The translations under genes were made by a program, and so were the position numbers. The notes beneath the pieces were generated by a model that searched no databases, was not told where the DNA came from, and saw nothing but the letters and a program-made list of their open reading frames with translations. From NCBI RefSeq assembly GCF_003573695.1, contig NC_039359.1, positions 134,379,939 through 134,443,938 of the forward strand: 64,000 nucleotides of DNA. The letters run 5' to 3'. This document shows, piece by piece, positions 10,416 to 20,319 of the stretch. The DNA comes from Papaver somniferum (lineage: Eukaryota > Streptophyta > Magnoliopsida > Ranunculales > Papaveraceae). The first letter of the stretch is position 1, and each line of letters starts with the position of its first letter.

Positions 10416-11359
10416 TTATACAATATATCCTAAAAACTTTCCCGATGCTACCCAGAAAATGCATTTTTTAGGATTTACCTTAATATTGAATTGTCGCATC
10501 TGCTCAAAGATTTCCCTTAAGTTGTCTACATCATCTTCAGCTTTCTTACTTTTCACCAACATATCATCAACATAGACTTCGAATGTGGTATGTATCCACT
10601 GTGCGAACACCTTCTCCACCATTCTTTGATATGTCGCACCTGCGTTTTTCAAAACGAAAGACATTTTTGTATAACAGTATAATATTCTAGGCGCGAAAAA
10701 GCAGTATGCTCTTGGTCTTCTTCAGCTAACAGAATTTGATTTTAACCTTTGTATCCATCCATCAATGATATTCTGTCATTTCCTGCTGCCGACTCAACCA
10801 TTTGTGGTATGTCAGGCAATGGATAGCTGTCCTTCGGGCATGCTTTGTTTAAATCACTAAAGTCAATGAAAATCCATATTCCATTATTCTTCTTTGGCAC
10901 CACCATCATGTTTGTTATCCATTCTGGATATTTCGATGGTCTTATGATTCCTGCTTCAAGCATCTTCTGTAGTTCTTCTTCTATCTGAGGATGGTACGTT
11001 GTTGCTATCTTCCTTATCCTTTGTTTGAATGGTCTTTCATTCTTGTTAATATCCAACTTATGACATGCATCAGAAGGATCTATTCTTGACATTTCTTCCA
11101 TGGTCCATGCGAAGATGTCTTTATATTCTCGTAAGAGGTTTATTGTTTTTTCTTCCTCTTCTTTTCCCATCTTAGTTCCAATTTTTAATATATTTGGTTC
11201 CTCTGTTGTTCCAACATTTATTTCTTTTGTCGGTTCTGCTGCGACAAAATTCGCTTTCGGTTCTCCTAGTGGTGTTGGCTCTTTTATTACGTGCATTGGT
11301 TCGCCTTCTTTTTCTGGCACTTCGCTTGGTGTCCCTCTTCCTTCTTGTGCTCTTATCAT
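10416..11359 (-). pseudogene. Reverse transcriptase of gypsy-1 pol
   Basis: The ORF at 11359-10742 has REYKDIFAWTMEEMSRIDP, the fingers motif PSKYPEWITNMMVVPKKNN and DLNKACPKDSYPLPDIPQMV, standard Ty3/gypsy RT blocks. After a TAA at 10742-10744 the same frame continues into 10664-10416, with the palm motif YVDDMLVKS and GKFLGYIV. A further TAA lies at 10416-10418. Decay here is mainly nonsense substitutions rather than indels. The domain copies element RNA into DNA. Confidence 0.92.
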
Positions 11360-11662
11360 GTATATTCTGACTCTTCTTCTTTCCTTAATTCTCTTGCTCT
11401 TCTCCAGCGATCTTTTCGCTTCTTTGGGTGACCTTCATAATTTTTTACATCCATCTGATTGCAGATCTTCGCACTCTCAATATCTCCTTTGAATTCTCCT
11501 ATTCCACTTGGTATTGGGAATCAAATGCATTGGTGAAGAGTTGATGCTACGGCTTTTATCGCATGTATCCATGGTCGTCCCAGGAGCATATTGTACGGTG
11601 ATCCATGTATCCACATCAACCACGCACAATGTCACTTGTGTTTCTACTTCTCCCAACAGTAT

Positions 11663-11995
11663 TCACACTGTTATTTCTCCTTTTGGCTTTCTTGTTGCTT
11701 TATTAAAACCATGAATATTGTAACTTGAGCGATCCATATATGTATCCTTATATCCCATTCCTTTGAATGTGCGATAAAACAAGATGTCCACCGAACTCCC
11801 TGTATCTATTAAGTTTCTGTCCATCGCCCATGTATCTTGTATTTTCGCTTCAGCATGTTTTTCTTTGCGTTCTACAACCACTGTAACCAAAAAAGGATTT
11901 ATCCGCCTTAAATTCTCTTTTAGTATTTCTTCCGCCGTGAATGTTATACTCTGTTTTTCCCAATCTTTCAGTGGATAAAGTGTTTCTACCGTCAT
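11663..11995 (-). pseudogene. Aspartic protease of gypsy-1
   Basis: The ORF contains RNLIDTGSSVDILFYRTF, with the Asp-Thr-Gly active site, followed by YNIHGFN and KPKGEITV. This matches the pepsin-like retropepsin of Tat elements, which cleaves the Gag-Pol polyprotein. It is the most upstream coding part left. The equivalent in gypsy-2 is at about 54285-54960. Confidence 0.85.
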
Positions 11996-12279
11996 TATTT
12001 TCTTTCCCTAGAAATCACGTTTGTGTATTTTTCTTGTAATTCTTGCATGGAAGTCATCGATAGTAGTTTTGGTTATTAAATTGCATTGTAATTTCCTATT
12101 GCCCTCTTTTGCCTTGATGAATCTGATCATTTTTGTTTTCTTGTTTCAATTAAAAGAAGAACTTCTCTGTAAAGAACTAAAAATTTGAACAATGAAGATG
12201 AAATTTCTGAGGTTATCCTACTGAACTTTTAGGTTTGAACTTCTAAACTTTCACCACCACATTTTATCACTCCAAGTTG

Positions 12280-12295
12280 TTTTCTAGTGCCAAAA
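12280..12295 (-). promoter_or_regulatory. Primer binding site of gypsy-1
   Basis: Just inside the 5' LTR the minus strand reads TTTTGGCACTAGAAAAC. The gypsy-2 equivalent is TGGCGCTAGAAACAGGG. Both resemble the TGGCGCTAG-type primer sites of Tat/Ogre elements, probably a tRNA-Arg, which I could not verify. Here the G of GCG has decayed to A. Confidence 0.55.
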
Positions 12296-12741
12296 TGTAG
12301 TTGCAGAAAATCCTACAACCACACCCTTAATGAAACCTTAATTACAACTCAAGTAATCATCTTAAAATTCATACAATCATTCACAGAATTCTCAATATGG
12401 TTACAAGATTTGAAATGAACACTCTCCTAAATTCCAAGTCTAAGCTCTCAAAAGATCTCTTCCTTACATGGTCGCTCGATCCCCTTATATAGGGATTTTA
12501 CATAGTGGATGACAGCTAATAAAGCCCTTATTTTCAGACCTGGCTTGCGTCATTAACGCACGCTTACTCTGACTCTTCTCGCACGTACTCTATAACTTCG
12601 CACGATCATCATACTTTACTCGTGATTCCTCTGACGTCATCTGATGCGTCATCTTAAAATATACCGTACGCGATAGCCTTCGCCCGTTCATCAAACCATT
12701 ATTTCGCACACATAATAGACGTGCGGTATTTAGTATCTACA
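12296..12741 (-). repeat. 5' LTR of gypsy-1
   Basis: 446 bp, plus-strand ends TGTAGTTGCAG and ATCTACA, followed by the CCAAC target copy. A TATA box (CTATATAA on the minus strand, 12485-12492) would drive the genomic transcript. It differs from the 3' LTR by substitutions and by several gaps, so this insertion is not recent. Confidence 0.9.
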
Positions 12742-12800
12742 CCAACTTATTGGACTTTCTTACTACTATGTTATTACTTTTTACATTTTCAAATATGCAG

Positions 12801-13105
12801 GCTCTGGAGAAGAAAAAGCTATTCATACTAGATCACCATGAGGAAATTATACCATACTTGAATAGCATAAACTCAACATCATCAAAGTGCTATGCTACTA
12901 GAACAGTCATCTTATTGCAACAGGATGGAACCTTAAAACCTTTGGCTATTGAATTGAGTTTGGTTCACCCATATGGGGAGATTCATGGTGCTATCAATAA
13001 AGTTATCACACCATCTCGAGAAGGCGTAGAGGGTTCCATCTGGCAGCTGGCCAAAGCTTATGCTGCAGTTAATGATTCTGGCTGTCATCAACTTATCAGG
13101 CACTG
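12801..13105 (+). pseudogene. LOX exon 7
   Basis: Acceptor tatgcag at 12800, donor GT at 13106 (phase 2). It codes for [68 protein letters not shown] and CHQLIRHW. The two His of HQLIRHW are the region of the first iron ligands. It is open throughout. LOX proteins more often have Ala-Arg-Thr here, so a few residues are unusual. Confidence 0.9.
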
Positions 13106-13207
13106 GTACATATGTTTCGGGTTCAACTAGTTTTTTTGGTAAAATTAGGATTTCTAACAGTATATATATTAACTTATTCGGTACAACTTAACTCTTTCAT
13201 GTTGCAG

Positions 13208-13475
13208 GGTGTACACACATGCAGTAATTGAGCCATTTATAATTGCTACTAATAGACAATTAAGTGCTTTTCATCCAATTTACAAGCTTTTGCAACCTCA
13301 TTTTCGAGAGATACGATGAATATCAATGCTTTGGGTCGACTACTTCTTGTTAGTGAAGGCGGTGCAATAGAAAGATTTGTATTTCCAGCAAAATACGCTA
13401 TGGAATTTTCTTCTTTCGCATATGAACAATGGGTTTTCACAGATAGTGTGCACTTCCATAAGATCTAATCAAAAG
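13208..13475 (+). pseudogene. LOX exon 8 with two frame breaks
   Basis: Acceptor ttgcag at 13207; the first base completes the Trp codon from exon 7. It reads [20 protein letters not shown] and [12 protein letters not shown] 2-base insertion (repeated GA, 13305-13310) then breaks the conserved Arg-Asp-Thr-Met. In the shifted frame it continues NINALGRLLLVSEGGAIERF and MEFSSFAYEQWVFTD. At 13447-13463 an extra base and a TAA destroy the Ala-Leu-Pro-x-Asp-Leu-Ile segment. Donor GT follows 13475. Confidence 0.88.
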
Positions 13476-13558
13476 GTAACTTGCGCAAAAATATTTTTCT
13501 CTAGATGAAAACAAATGTGTGCATCTCTTAAACCTGTCAAGTATTTTGTCACATTCAG

Positions 13559-14274
13559 AGGTATTGCAGTAAGAGACCCAAGCAAACCACATGGTTTACG
13601 CTTACTGATCGAAGATTATCCATTTGCGGTCGATGGGTTAGAAGTCTGGTCGGAAATTGATGATTGGGATCGTGAATATTGTTCAATCTACTATTCGACT
13701 GATGAGTTGTTCATAATGATATAGAGCTGCAATCCTGGTGAGAGGAGCTTAAAACCCAAGGTCACGGTGATTTGAAAGATGAGGCGTGGTGGCCAAAAAT
13801 GCAAACTTTAGAAGAACTAACTCAATCATGCACCACAATAATAAGGCTAGCATCAGCATACCACGCAGCAGTGAATTTTGGAAAATATCCATATGCAGGC
13901 TACCATCTGAACCGTTCATCCATGAGCCGACGACTTTTGCCCGAGATAGGTACTCCTGAGTATGATGAACTCGAGAAAACCACGGATGCAGTTTTTTTAA
14001 AAACAATCAGCAGTCAGTTCACAGCTCTCCTTGGTATGTCTCTCATCGAAATTCTGTCTAGGCATTCTGCTGATGAAATCTATCTTAGACAAAGCGAATA
14101 CCCAGATTACTGGACTAGAGATGCAGTAACACTTGAAGCATTTAAGAAATTTGGTAAGAAGTTAAAGGAGGTTGAGGATAAAATAACAGAGATGAACACC
14201 GATGGGAAATTGAATAACATACTTGGGCTTGTAAAAGTTCCGTACACTTTATTGTGTCCCTATAATTTACCTTC
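13559..14274 (+). pseudogene. LOX exon 9, part 1 (up to the LTR insertion)
   Basis: Acceptor cattcag at 13558. It reads [31 protein letters not shown] and [13 protein letters not shown]. One base is then missing near 13715, and a Trp codon has become TGA at 13739-13741. Beyond that the frame runs on through DEAWWPKMQTL, SAYHAAVNFGKYPYAGY (third iron-ligand His and the Asn), GTPEYDEL, GMSLIEILSRHSADEIYL and VPYTLLCPYNLP. It stops at the solo LTR after CCTTC. Confidence 0.92.
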
Positions 14275-16666
14275 TGAAAAAGCGGGGGTCTAACAACACC
14301 ACCCAATATTTCGCTTAGCAATTTGTATGGACTAACTCCGAAATATTTTGCTAGAGAATCAACTAGACAAATCAGACTCAATCTAGATAAAAGTATCTCA
14401 AGGAGTTAATATCTCTCTCTTGATTTGATTTTTACTCAAACTAAAAACAATAGCGAGTCTTTATCAAATACAAGGAATACTTGGACGGTACCAAAGACCA
14501 ATGTCCAAGGATCAATCAATATCAATCATCAACCAAAGGTTGAATTTCCAATTTATGATCACGAACGCACAACCTGTATTATTTCAATTATATAAAATAT
14601 AATGCGGAAAAGAAATAACACAGACACCAGAAATTTCGTTAACGAGGAAACTGCAAATGCAGGAAAACCGCGGGACCTAGTCCAGATTGAATACACACTG
14701 TATTAAGCCGCTACAGACACTAGCCTACTGCAAACTAACTTCGGACTGGACTATAGTTGAACCCCAATCAGTCTCCCACCGATCCAAGGTACAGTTGTAC
14801 TCCTACGCCTCTGATCCCAGTAGGATACTGCGCACTTGATTTCTTTAGCTGATCTCACCCACAACCAAGACTTGCTGCAACCCAAAATCACAGACTTGAT
14901 AATAAGCAGATCTGTCTCACACAGAAAAGTTTATCAAAGGATAAATCTGTCTCCCACAGATAAACCCTAGGTTTTGTTCCGTCTTTTGATATAATATCAA
15001 GGTGAACAAGAACCAATTGATAATCCGGTCTTATATTCCCGAAGAACAACCTAGATTAATCAATCACCTCTCTGCAATCCTTCCTGACTATACAAGCGGA
15101 TTGTCGAGGAATCACAAACAGTGAGACGAAGATGTTTGTGACTTCTTTATCTTGCCTATCGGAGAACTCTCACGAACTCAATCCAATCAATTGATTGAAC
15201 TCGTACGATAGAAGATGCAAGATCAGATCACACAACTACGATAAAGTAGTATCGGTCTGGCTTCAGAATCCCAATGAAGTCTTTAAGTCGTTAACCTGAT
15301 TTTAGAGAAGAAAATCAAAGGTTAATGGATATCGACTCTAGCGGGCGCACTAGTAGCACACAGACGTGTGGGGATTAGTTTTGCACAATGCTAGATGTCT
15401 CCTTTATATAGCCTTCAAATCAGGGTTTTGTCTTAGTTACAAAGCAATCCTTATTCACCGTTAGATGAAAATCTGATTTAGATTCAAGCTAATATTTCTC
15501 AACCGTTAGATCGAAAACTTAGCTTGTCACACACACTTGGGTAGACGTTTACTGGGTTCGTGAAAACCATGCCCAAACGTGTACGTGTATGTCGGTTCAA
15601 CATAGTAACCCAAAAGGTTAACCATATGAGCATTTCATATTAACCTTGTTCTTCTTCACCATAACTAGTTCAATTGACTCAAATGAACTAGTTAAAGAGT
15701 TGTTCAATTGCTATGAGATCTTATGTAACTACACAAGACACAACTGAAACAAAGATGATTCGATTCGATTGAATTGGCTCATGAACATTATATCCACGGT
15801 TTGCATAAAGAATTCCTTAGTAATTTATTATTTCATGTTCAGAGCACATCTTTAGATCTAACCTCTTAAGTTCACAAACAAGTTCGCGGACTTAAGTTAA
15901 TCGGTTGAGTTTTCCAAACTCAGCAGAAATTCTCAGAAATAGAACTTCCGCCAGTTCGCGGACTTAGCACACAAACGAGTTTTGGAAAATCCGACATAAA
16001 TTCTCGGTCGAGAACTTCCAACAGTTCACGGACTGAGTCTGCGGACTTGGCAAGCCAATTCCACAATCCTCCCGATTTCTCTTGATCAACAAAGTTCGAA
16101 AACTTCGGTTCAAGGAATACATGGTTATGTAATCTAAACTCTCATTTCAATCATTGGGACATTCTCAGAGGACGTTATGTAGTCGTTATTCACAGACCGA
16201 TTCACGTAAGAGCAATTCTCAAAGTGATTGAAACTTTTCATGATTTTCGTCACTAGGTGAAGATAAACTTGATCAAAGCGAAACCCTTTACCAACACACG
16301 ATTCGAGATAAAAGATAAGAAATGAATACTCAGCTCGAAATGTCAAATGTGTATGATCTGGTCTATATAGCATACGACTTTTGTCTCATAAGAAATAGGA
16401 GATAAAAGAGATAGAATTTTGAGTGATAGATAAGTTCAAGTCTCCACATACCTTTTTGTTGATGAAGTTCCACGGTTCCTCGTATAGATCTTCGTCGTTG
16501 TACGATGAATCACCATGAAGTCCTTGAGCTCAACTACACTTTTCTATCCTAGTCCGAGACTTAGCTATCTAGGCTAGAAATCAAGATTTATAGTTTTGAT
16601 CACTAAAATTGACAAACATGCTTGAGATAGCAACGCATGCGAGGTTGACCGAGCTATGCTCTAACA
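14275..16666 (-). mobile_element. Solo LTR of a Ty1/copia Sirevirus-like element in LOX exon 9
   Basis: A single 2392-bp LTR. On the minus strand it begins TGTTAGAGCATAGCTCGGTC and ends GTCTAACA-family sequence plus CCCCCGCTTTTTCA, the same ends as the LTRs at 29453 and 38732. It is flanked by the perfect 5-bp repeat CCTTC (14270-14274 and 16667-16671). No internal region remains, so it arose by LTR-LTR recombination. A TATA-like TATATAAAGG (minus) lies near 15401-15410. Confidence 0.95.
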
Positions 16667-16671
16667 CCTTC

Positions 16672-16723
16672 ATTTCCAGTGGGACTCAAGGGTAGAGGAA
16701 TACCCAACAGTGTCTTTATATAG
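16672..16723 (+). pseudogene. LOX exon 9, part 2 (true C-terminus)
   Basis: After the solo LTR and the second CCTTC copy, the frame resumes exactly where exon 9 broke off. It reads GLKGRGIPNSVFI and then TAG at 16721-16723. This is the LOX C-terminus; the last Ile is the family's C-terminal carboxylate iron ligand. Its good state suggests that the LTR insertion is younger than the loss of sequence seen in exons 8 and 9. Confidence 0.93.
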
Positions 16724-16821
16724 CTTGACCACCAAATATATATGGCTTCCAGTTGTGATCCTGTTTTCCAAGATTCATCTACAGCTTATGTGGTCATCAA
16801 CTAGAAACCATCTTTTATAGG

Positions 16822-17835
16822 TGTTTGTACCATGAGTAAAATTGCCTCATATTGGGCCAGAATGTTACCTGGGCCACTGTTCGGCTGTCATCCAAGCATG
16901 CTAACCAGTCGACCGACGGAGCCCACCAACCTGCCCAGTATTACATGAATTCAATAATCGGTCAATGGTCAACGTCAATGGCCAAAGTCAATGGTCAAAG
17001 TCAACTACCGGTCAACGGTCAAAGTAAACCATCAGGCAAATATGAAGCCATGCAGTTTTCATCCATATTACCGATGGTGCTGCCGTGCAGCTTCCAGCCA
17101 AATTGCCAGCGATGCTGCCGACTAGCTACCATCCAAATTGCCAGTCGCGTTTCTAACAAGTTTCAGTTAAGTAATGTGCCACACTGCCAGCCAGTCTCTA
17201 CCCATTTTGTAAGTTGTGCACCAGCCATCGCCCATCTATACTGCCAGCCATTGCATGTCAGCCAGTCAGTCCATCATGCAGAATTAACACACAGAGGCAT
17301 GGATGGAGGTTTCATGCAGAATTGATTCAAAGAGGCATGCAAGGGAAGTTTCATGCGGATTAATGCCAGGAGGCATGCAAGGGCAGTTTCATGCGTATTA
17401 ATGCCAGGAGGCCTGCAAAAGCCAGTAAGTGCAGAATTAAAACAGGAGGGCAGTTTTGTGCAGTTCCATGCAGGATTAATGCAAGGCAGTTTATGGCCAG
17501 GAGGCATGCAGGGCATGGCCAGCAGGCATGCAGGGAAATTTAATTCAATTTATGTTATTTCGCAATTAAGAGAGGAGAGAATTTGCAACTGTATATAAGG
17601 GAAATTGTAACCCTGAGAAAAGGGGGGCTGGGAGAGAAAAAAGATCCATGTAATTATGATATCAATAAAATATCACTCCCCAAGAGGATTCGTCCGTGGA
17701 TGTAGGCAAACCATGTCGAACCACGTTAAACTCGTGTCTCTCATCTTTATGCTATTTTATGTTTTTAACCCTGTTTTCATCAACAACACCAAAATCATCG
17801 TGTTTAGTGCCCATAAATATTTATGGGTACAAACA
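16822..17835 (+). repeat. Left LTR of the LARD-like element
   Basis: 1014 bp. About 480 bp (roughly 17225-17710) are absent from the right LTR. That extra part holds an array of GCATGC-bearing units (aggcatgca, gcagtttcatgc, attaatgccaggagg) at about 17281-17540 and a TATA-like tgtatataagg near 17590. Confidence 0.88.
17281..17540 (+). repeat. GCATGC-rich degenerate tandem repeat in the left LTR
   Basis: Repeated modules of the kind GGCATGCAAGGG, CAGTTTCATGCG and ATTAATGCCAGGAGG follow each other with a spacing of about 50 bp. GCATGC is an RY-type element recognised by plant B3 factors in other contexts. That link is only a motif match. Confidence 0.6.
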
Positions 17836-17855
17836 TTGGCGCCGACTAAGGGGAC
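17836..17855 (+). promoter_or_regulatory. Primer binding site of the LARD-like element
   Basis: TTGGCGCCGACTAAGGGGAC directly follows the left LTR. A TGGCGCC core at this spot is the tRNA primer site in many plant Ty3/gypsy elements. Confidence 0.8.
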
Positions 17856-17959
17856 TACGAGAAAATGAATCGTGTTTTCCCATTGAGAAAAGTAGTACAA
17901 AATGCTTCAAAATCGTCTCCGTTAAAAACAGTTTGAATGTCTTGAAAAATCACTGCTGC

Positions 17960-18345
17960 AGTCTAGTTTGATCGCAAATGTTGCATTCCAGTTGATCGCA
18001 GTTGCTGCAGACCATATAATCGCAGATACCGCAGTCCAGTTGATCGCAACTGCTGCAGTCCAGATTCGCAGTTCAAGATTTGCAGAAACTATCACCTTCG
18101 AACCACTAAAACTGCATCACTACAAAGACCGATGAAACGACATCCCAGGACGTTCGGCCACGTTAAAAGATGGCGCGAAAATGTCATCAAAGTTGTTGCA
18201 GGATATTCGATCCGCAACATGATTGGGTCCAGTTTTGATTTCAATCGTTGTAGTCCAGCAAATTGCAGCTGCCGCAGTCCAGTTAATCAAAGTTATTGCA
18301 GTCCAGTTGATCGCAACTGCTGCAGTCCAGCTTCACAGTCGGAGG
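17960..18345 (+). repeat. Degenerate repeats of a GATCGCA-CTGCTGCAGTCCAG module
   Basis: The module cagttgatcgcaactgctgcagtccag recurs near 17990, 18035, 18250 and 18300, with interspersed non-repeat DNA. It is related to the 100-bp array at 20528-20930. No reading frame is conserved across copies. Confidence 0.6.
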
Positions 18346-18710
18346 CCACCAAAACCGACTCATTGGAAAGATCGCTAAAACTATTGGAAAGATGTTCGAT
18401 CCACAACATGTCCAAGACCAAAGTTCGAACAAATTTCTTCCAATAAACGCATCATCAACATACTCAAGTTTGTAGTATTTTAAAATCACTACTGTCATGT
18501 TCGCAGGTTTGTCTAGTTTCCTACGTCTCTAGGCGCTTGAAAAACCTAGAGAAGACCTCCATAAAAGCATCTCAAAAAGTTCCAGAAAATACCACAAAAG
18601 TGTAGCAAAGCAGTGGTGGAAAGTCCATGGGAAACGGCCACAGTGCCCGATGAACCGTGGCTAAAAGTTCAAGGAGAATATTGTTGCAGACGAGAAAAGA
18701 TAATAGTTCA

Positions 18711-18866
18711 GAAAACTGTTGCAAAATGTTCGAAGAAAATATTACAGTTGAAAACTGTTGCAAAATGTTCGAAGAAAAGATTACAGCTGAAAACTGTTGC
18801 CAAATGTTCGCAGAAAAGATCACAATTGAAAATTGTTGCAAGAAGTTCAAAAGGAAAGACCACAGT
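18711..18866 (+). repeat. 39-bp tandem repeat, about four copies
   Basis: Units begin gaaaactgttgcaaaatgtt and end aagattacagct, with a period of 39 bp (13 codons). Because the period is a multiple of three, frames stay open and give repetitive ORFs on both strands. I do not regard those as genes. Confidence 0.75.
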
Positions 18867-18984
18867 CACAGAAAAGTGTTGCGGAAATTTTCAAAAAACA
18901 AAAAAAAAGTCGGCGGCCAACCCCGCAGCAGTGCTATTCACCCACTTCAACAACTTTTGTTCACCCACTTCAGAGGTACAGTTA

Positions 18985-19510
18985 ACCCACGTTTCATTCA
19001 TTCACCCACGTCAAGGTTTTTTTCACCCGCATCATCAGCGACAAAACCCTAGGAAGGCGACACGTCAGCACAACATAGCGCCACGTGGACTGCCACGTCA
19101 ACAAATTGGAGTCCAGTCACCATCTAGGGCCAGTGATCATCAGCCACGTCGACAGTCGGGTCCAGTCAGTGCGCCACGTCAGCAGCTAGGACCAGTCAAC
19201 CCCTGCCACGTCAGTAGTTGGTCCAGTCAGCACCTACAATGTCAGCAGTTTGGACCAGTCAACACCTGGTCCAGTCAGCGATCGCCACATCATCATTTGG
19301 TCCAGTCAGCAGTTGTCACGTCAGCACTTGGTCGCATCAGAGGTCGCCACGTCATCATCCTTGATCCAGTCAGCTACTGCCGCGTCATCACACAATCCAG
19401 CATGCCACATCAGCAAATTGTCCAATCAGCACGCCACGTCAGCAATTTTTCCAATTGGTGACTACCACGTCAGCAATTTGTCAAGTCAGCTGTGCCACAT
19501 CAGCTACTAT
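18985..19510 (+). repeat. CCACGTCA-rich repeat cluster
   Basis: Around 500 bp of alternating CCACGTCAGCA and TTGGTCCAGTCAGC modules. I count seven exact CCACGTCA and several one-base variants (ccacatca, cacgtcag). The reverse complement TGACGTGG is a known bZIP-type binding core in plant promoters. The modules are about 20-30 bp apart and irregular. Confidence 0.7.
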
Positions 19511-20255
19511 ACGCGCGCTAAGAGAAAATCTTGTTTCAGCAATAACTTCTTCGTTTTAAGTCTGACTCGAGTGATTTTTGGCTCATTGGAATCGCTTTCA
19601 ATTCCTTACAACCATAAGGTGAAAAATCATGACTTTGAAAAAAAAAAATTTTGAGGTTTCAAGCGGCGACATCACAAACGGTCAACGACCACTATCAAGT
19701 GAAAACTACATATCATATTAGTGGACATCCTAACTGCTACATATACACAGATTCACAATACCACATCTCATAAGGTACGAACACAATTAAATATTTTTGC
19801 ATCATTTCATATAATCATTCACACTTTTGTTCAATGGGACACCTACAATGTGGCGAGCATTTTCTCACAAGGAGATGCACACATTTCAATTCTGCGCGCA
19901 TCTGGAATAGTGGGGTTGGCCCCCTGCGCGGGTTCCAGATAGCAGACACCTTGAACATTCATTCCATGCGCGAGCAAGATACAGCAAGGAAGTGCACCCT
20001 TGTGCGAGCATTGAGCAACATGACAATTACTATCTTCTGAGGGCGAGTTGCATATCACTCCGACGTGGGTGACCATCACATGGGGGGCGAAATATGTAAC
20101 ACCTCATGGTTTAAAGTAACTTTTTTAGGCGAGCTGTGTAACACTCCACACGCTTGGGGGCGAGTTACGTGGCACCTGAAAACAATGTGAAATTCAGCTG
20201 CTGGAAATCAAAACAAAAGGTAACCCGAACTTCTTAATTCTCCAACGAGTTACAG

Positions 20256-20275
20256 GATTAAGAGGGGGCGAGCAT
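20256..20275 (+). other. Second purine tract inside the LARD-like element
   Basis: GGATTAAGAGGGGGCGAGC closely resembles the true purine tract at 21520-21534 (GGTTAAGAGGGGGCGA). It may be a duplicate or the old 3' LTR border of an earlier form. Confidence 0.5.
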
Positions 20276-20319
20276 ACACCCTAATAATTTGATGTAATTG
20301 TTTCAAAGAGTAACATTAA

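Larger units (their letters stand above)
3364..12741 (-). mobile_element. Ty3/gypsy Tat/Retand-like retrotransposon (gypsy-1), pol without gag
   Basis: A 9378-bp element in LOX intron 6, flanked by the 5-bp duplication CCAAC (3359-3363 and 12742-12746). LTRs start TG and end CA. Read on the minus strand the order is 5' LTR, primer site, protease, RT, RNase H, second RNase H-like domain, integrase, a non-coding block, an opposite-strand gene, purine tract, 3' LTR. The second RNase H-like domain with an LVDGSSN motif and the extra antisense gene are known marks of the Tat lineage (Retand, Grande, Ogre relatives). Gag is missing: only about 300 bp separate the protease ORF from the 5' LTR. Pol carries several nonsense codons, so the copy is not autonomous. 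Confidence 0.92.
316..16723 (+). pseudogene. Broken 9-lipoxygenase gene (nine exons, interrupted by two retroelements)
   Basis: Nine exons match a plant linoleate 9S-lipoxygenase in order: PLAT/LH2 domain (exons 1-2), linker (exons 3-6) and the iron-binding catalytic domain (exons 7-9). The family dioxygenates linoleic or linolenic acid in the oxylipin pathway. The N-terminus is short and lacks an obvious plastid transit peptide, which fits a cytosolic type-1 9-LOX. Iron-ligand regions HQLIRHW, VYTHAV and SAYHAAVNFG are present, and the terminal Ile is preserved after the inserted LTR. Lesions: a 1-base deletion near 1425, a 2-base insertion near 13307, scrambled frame with a TAA near 13450-13463, a 1-base deletion near 13715, a TGA at 13739-13741, a gypsy element in intron 6 and a solo LTR in exon 9. 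Exon 3 is also about 10 residues shorter than usual. The gene cannot give a full product. Confidence 0.93.

Noticed and set aside
8075..11978. Plus-strand frames opposite gypsy-1 pol
   Set aside because: Pol motifs (SDNG, YVDD, DTGSS) are all on the minus strand; the plus-strand frames are low-complexity shadows.
12750..12800. Start of a LOX exon at 12750 as an ATG gene
   Set aside because: The ATG is in the intron between the target copy and the acceptor at 12800. The exon begins at 12801, in phase with exon 6.
16852..17325. A 157-codon frame in the left LTR of the LARD-like element
   Set aside because: It lies in LTR sequence and is partly repeated at 21565 because the LTR is repeated. 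It has no domain and reads through repeat modules.
18572..19461. Long repetitive frames on both strands (up to 282 codons)
   Set aside because: They follow from the 39-bp array, whose period is a multiple of three, and from CCACGTCA repeats. Several frames are open at once, which is not a sign of a gene.
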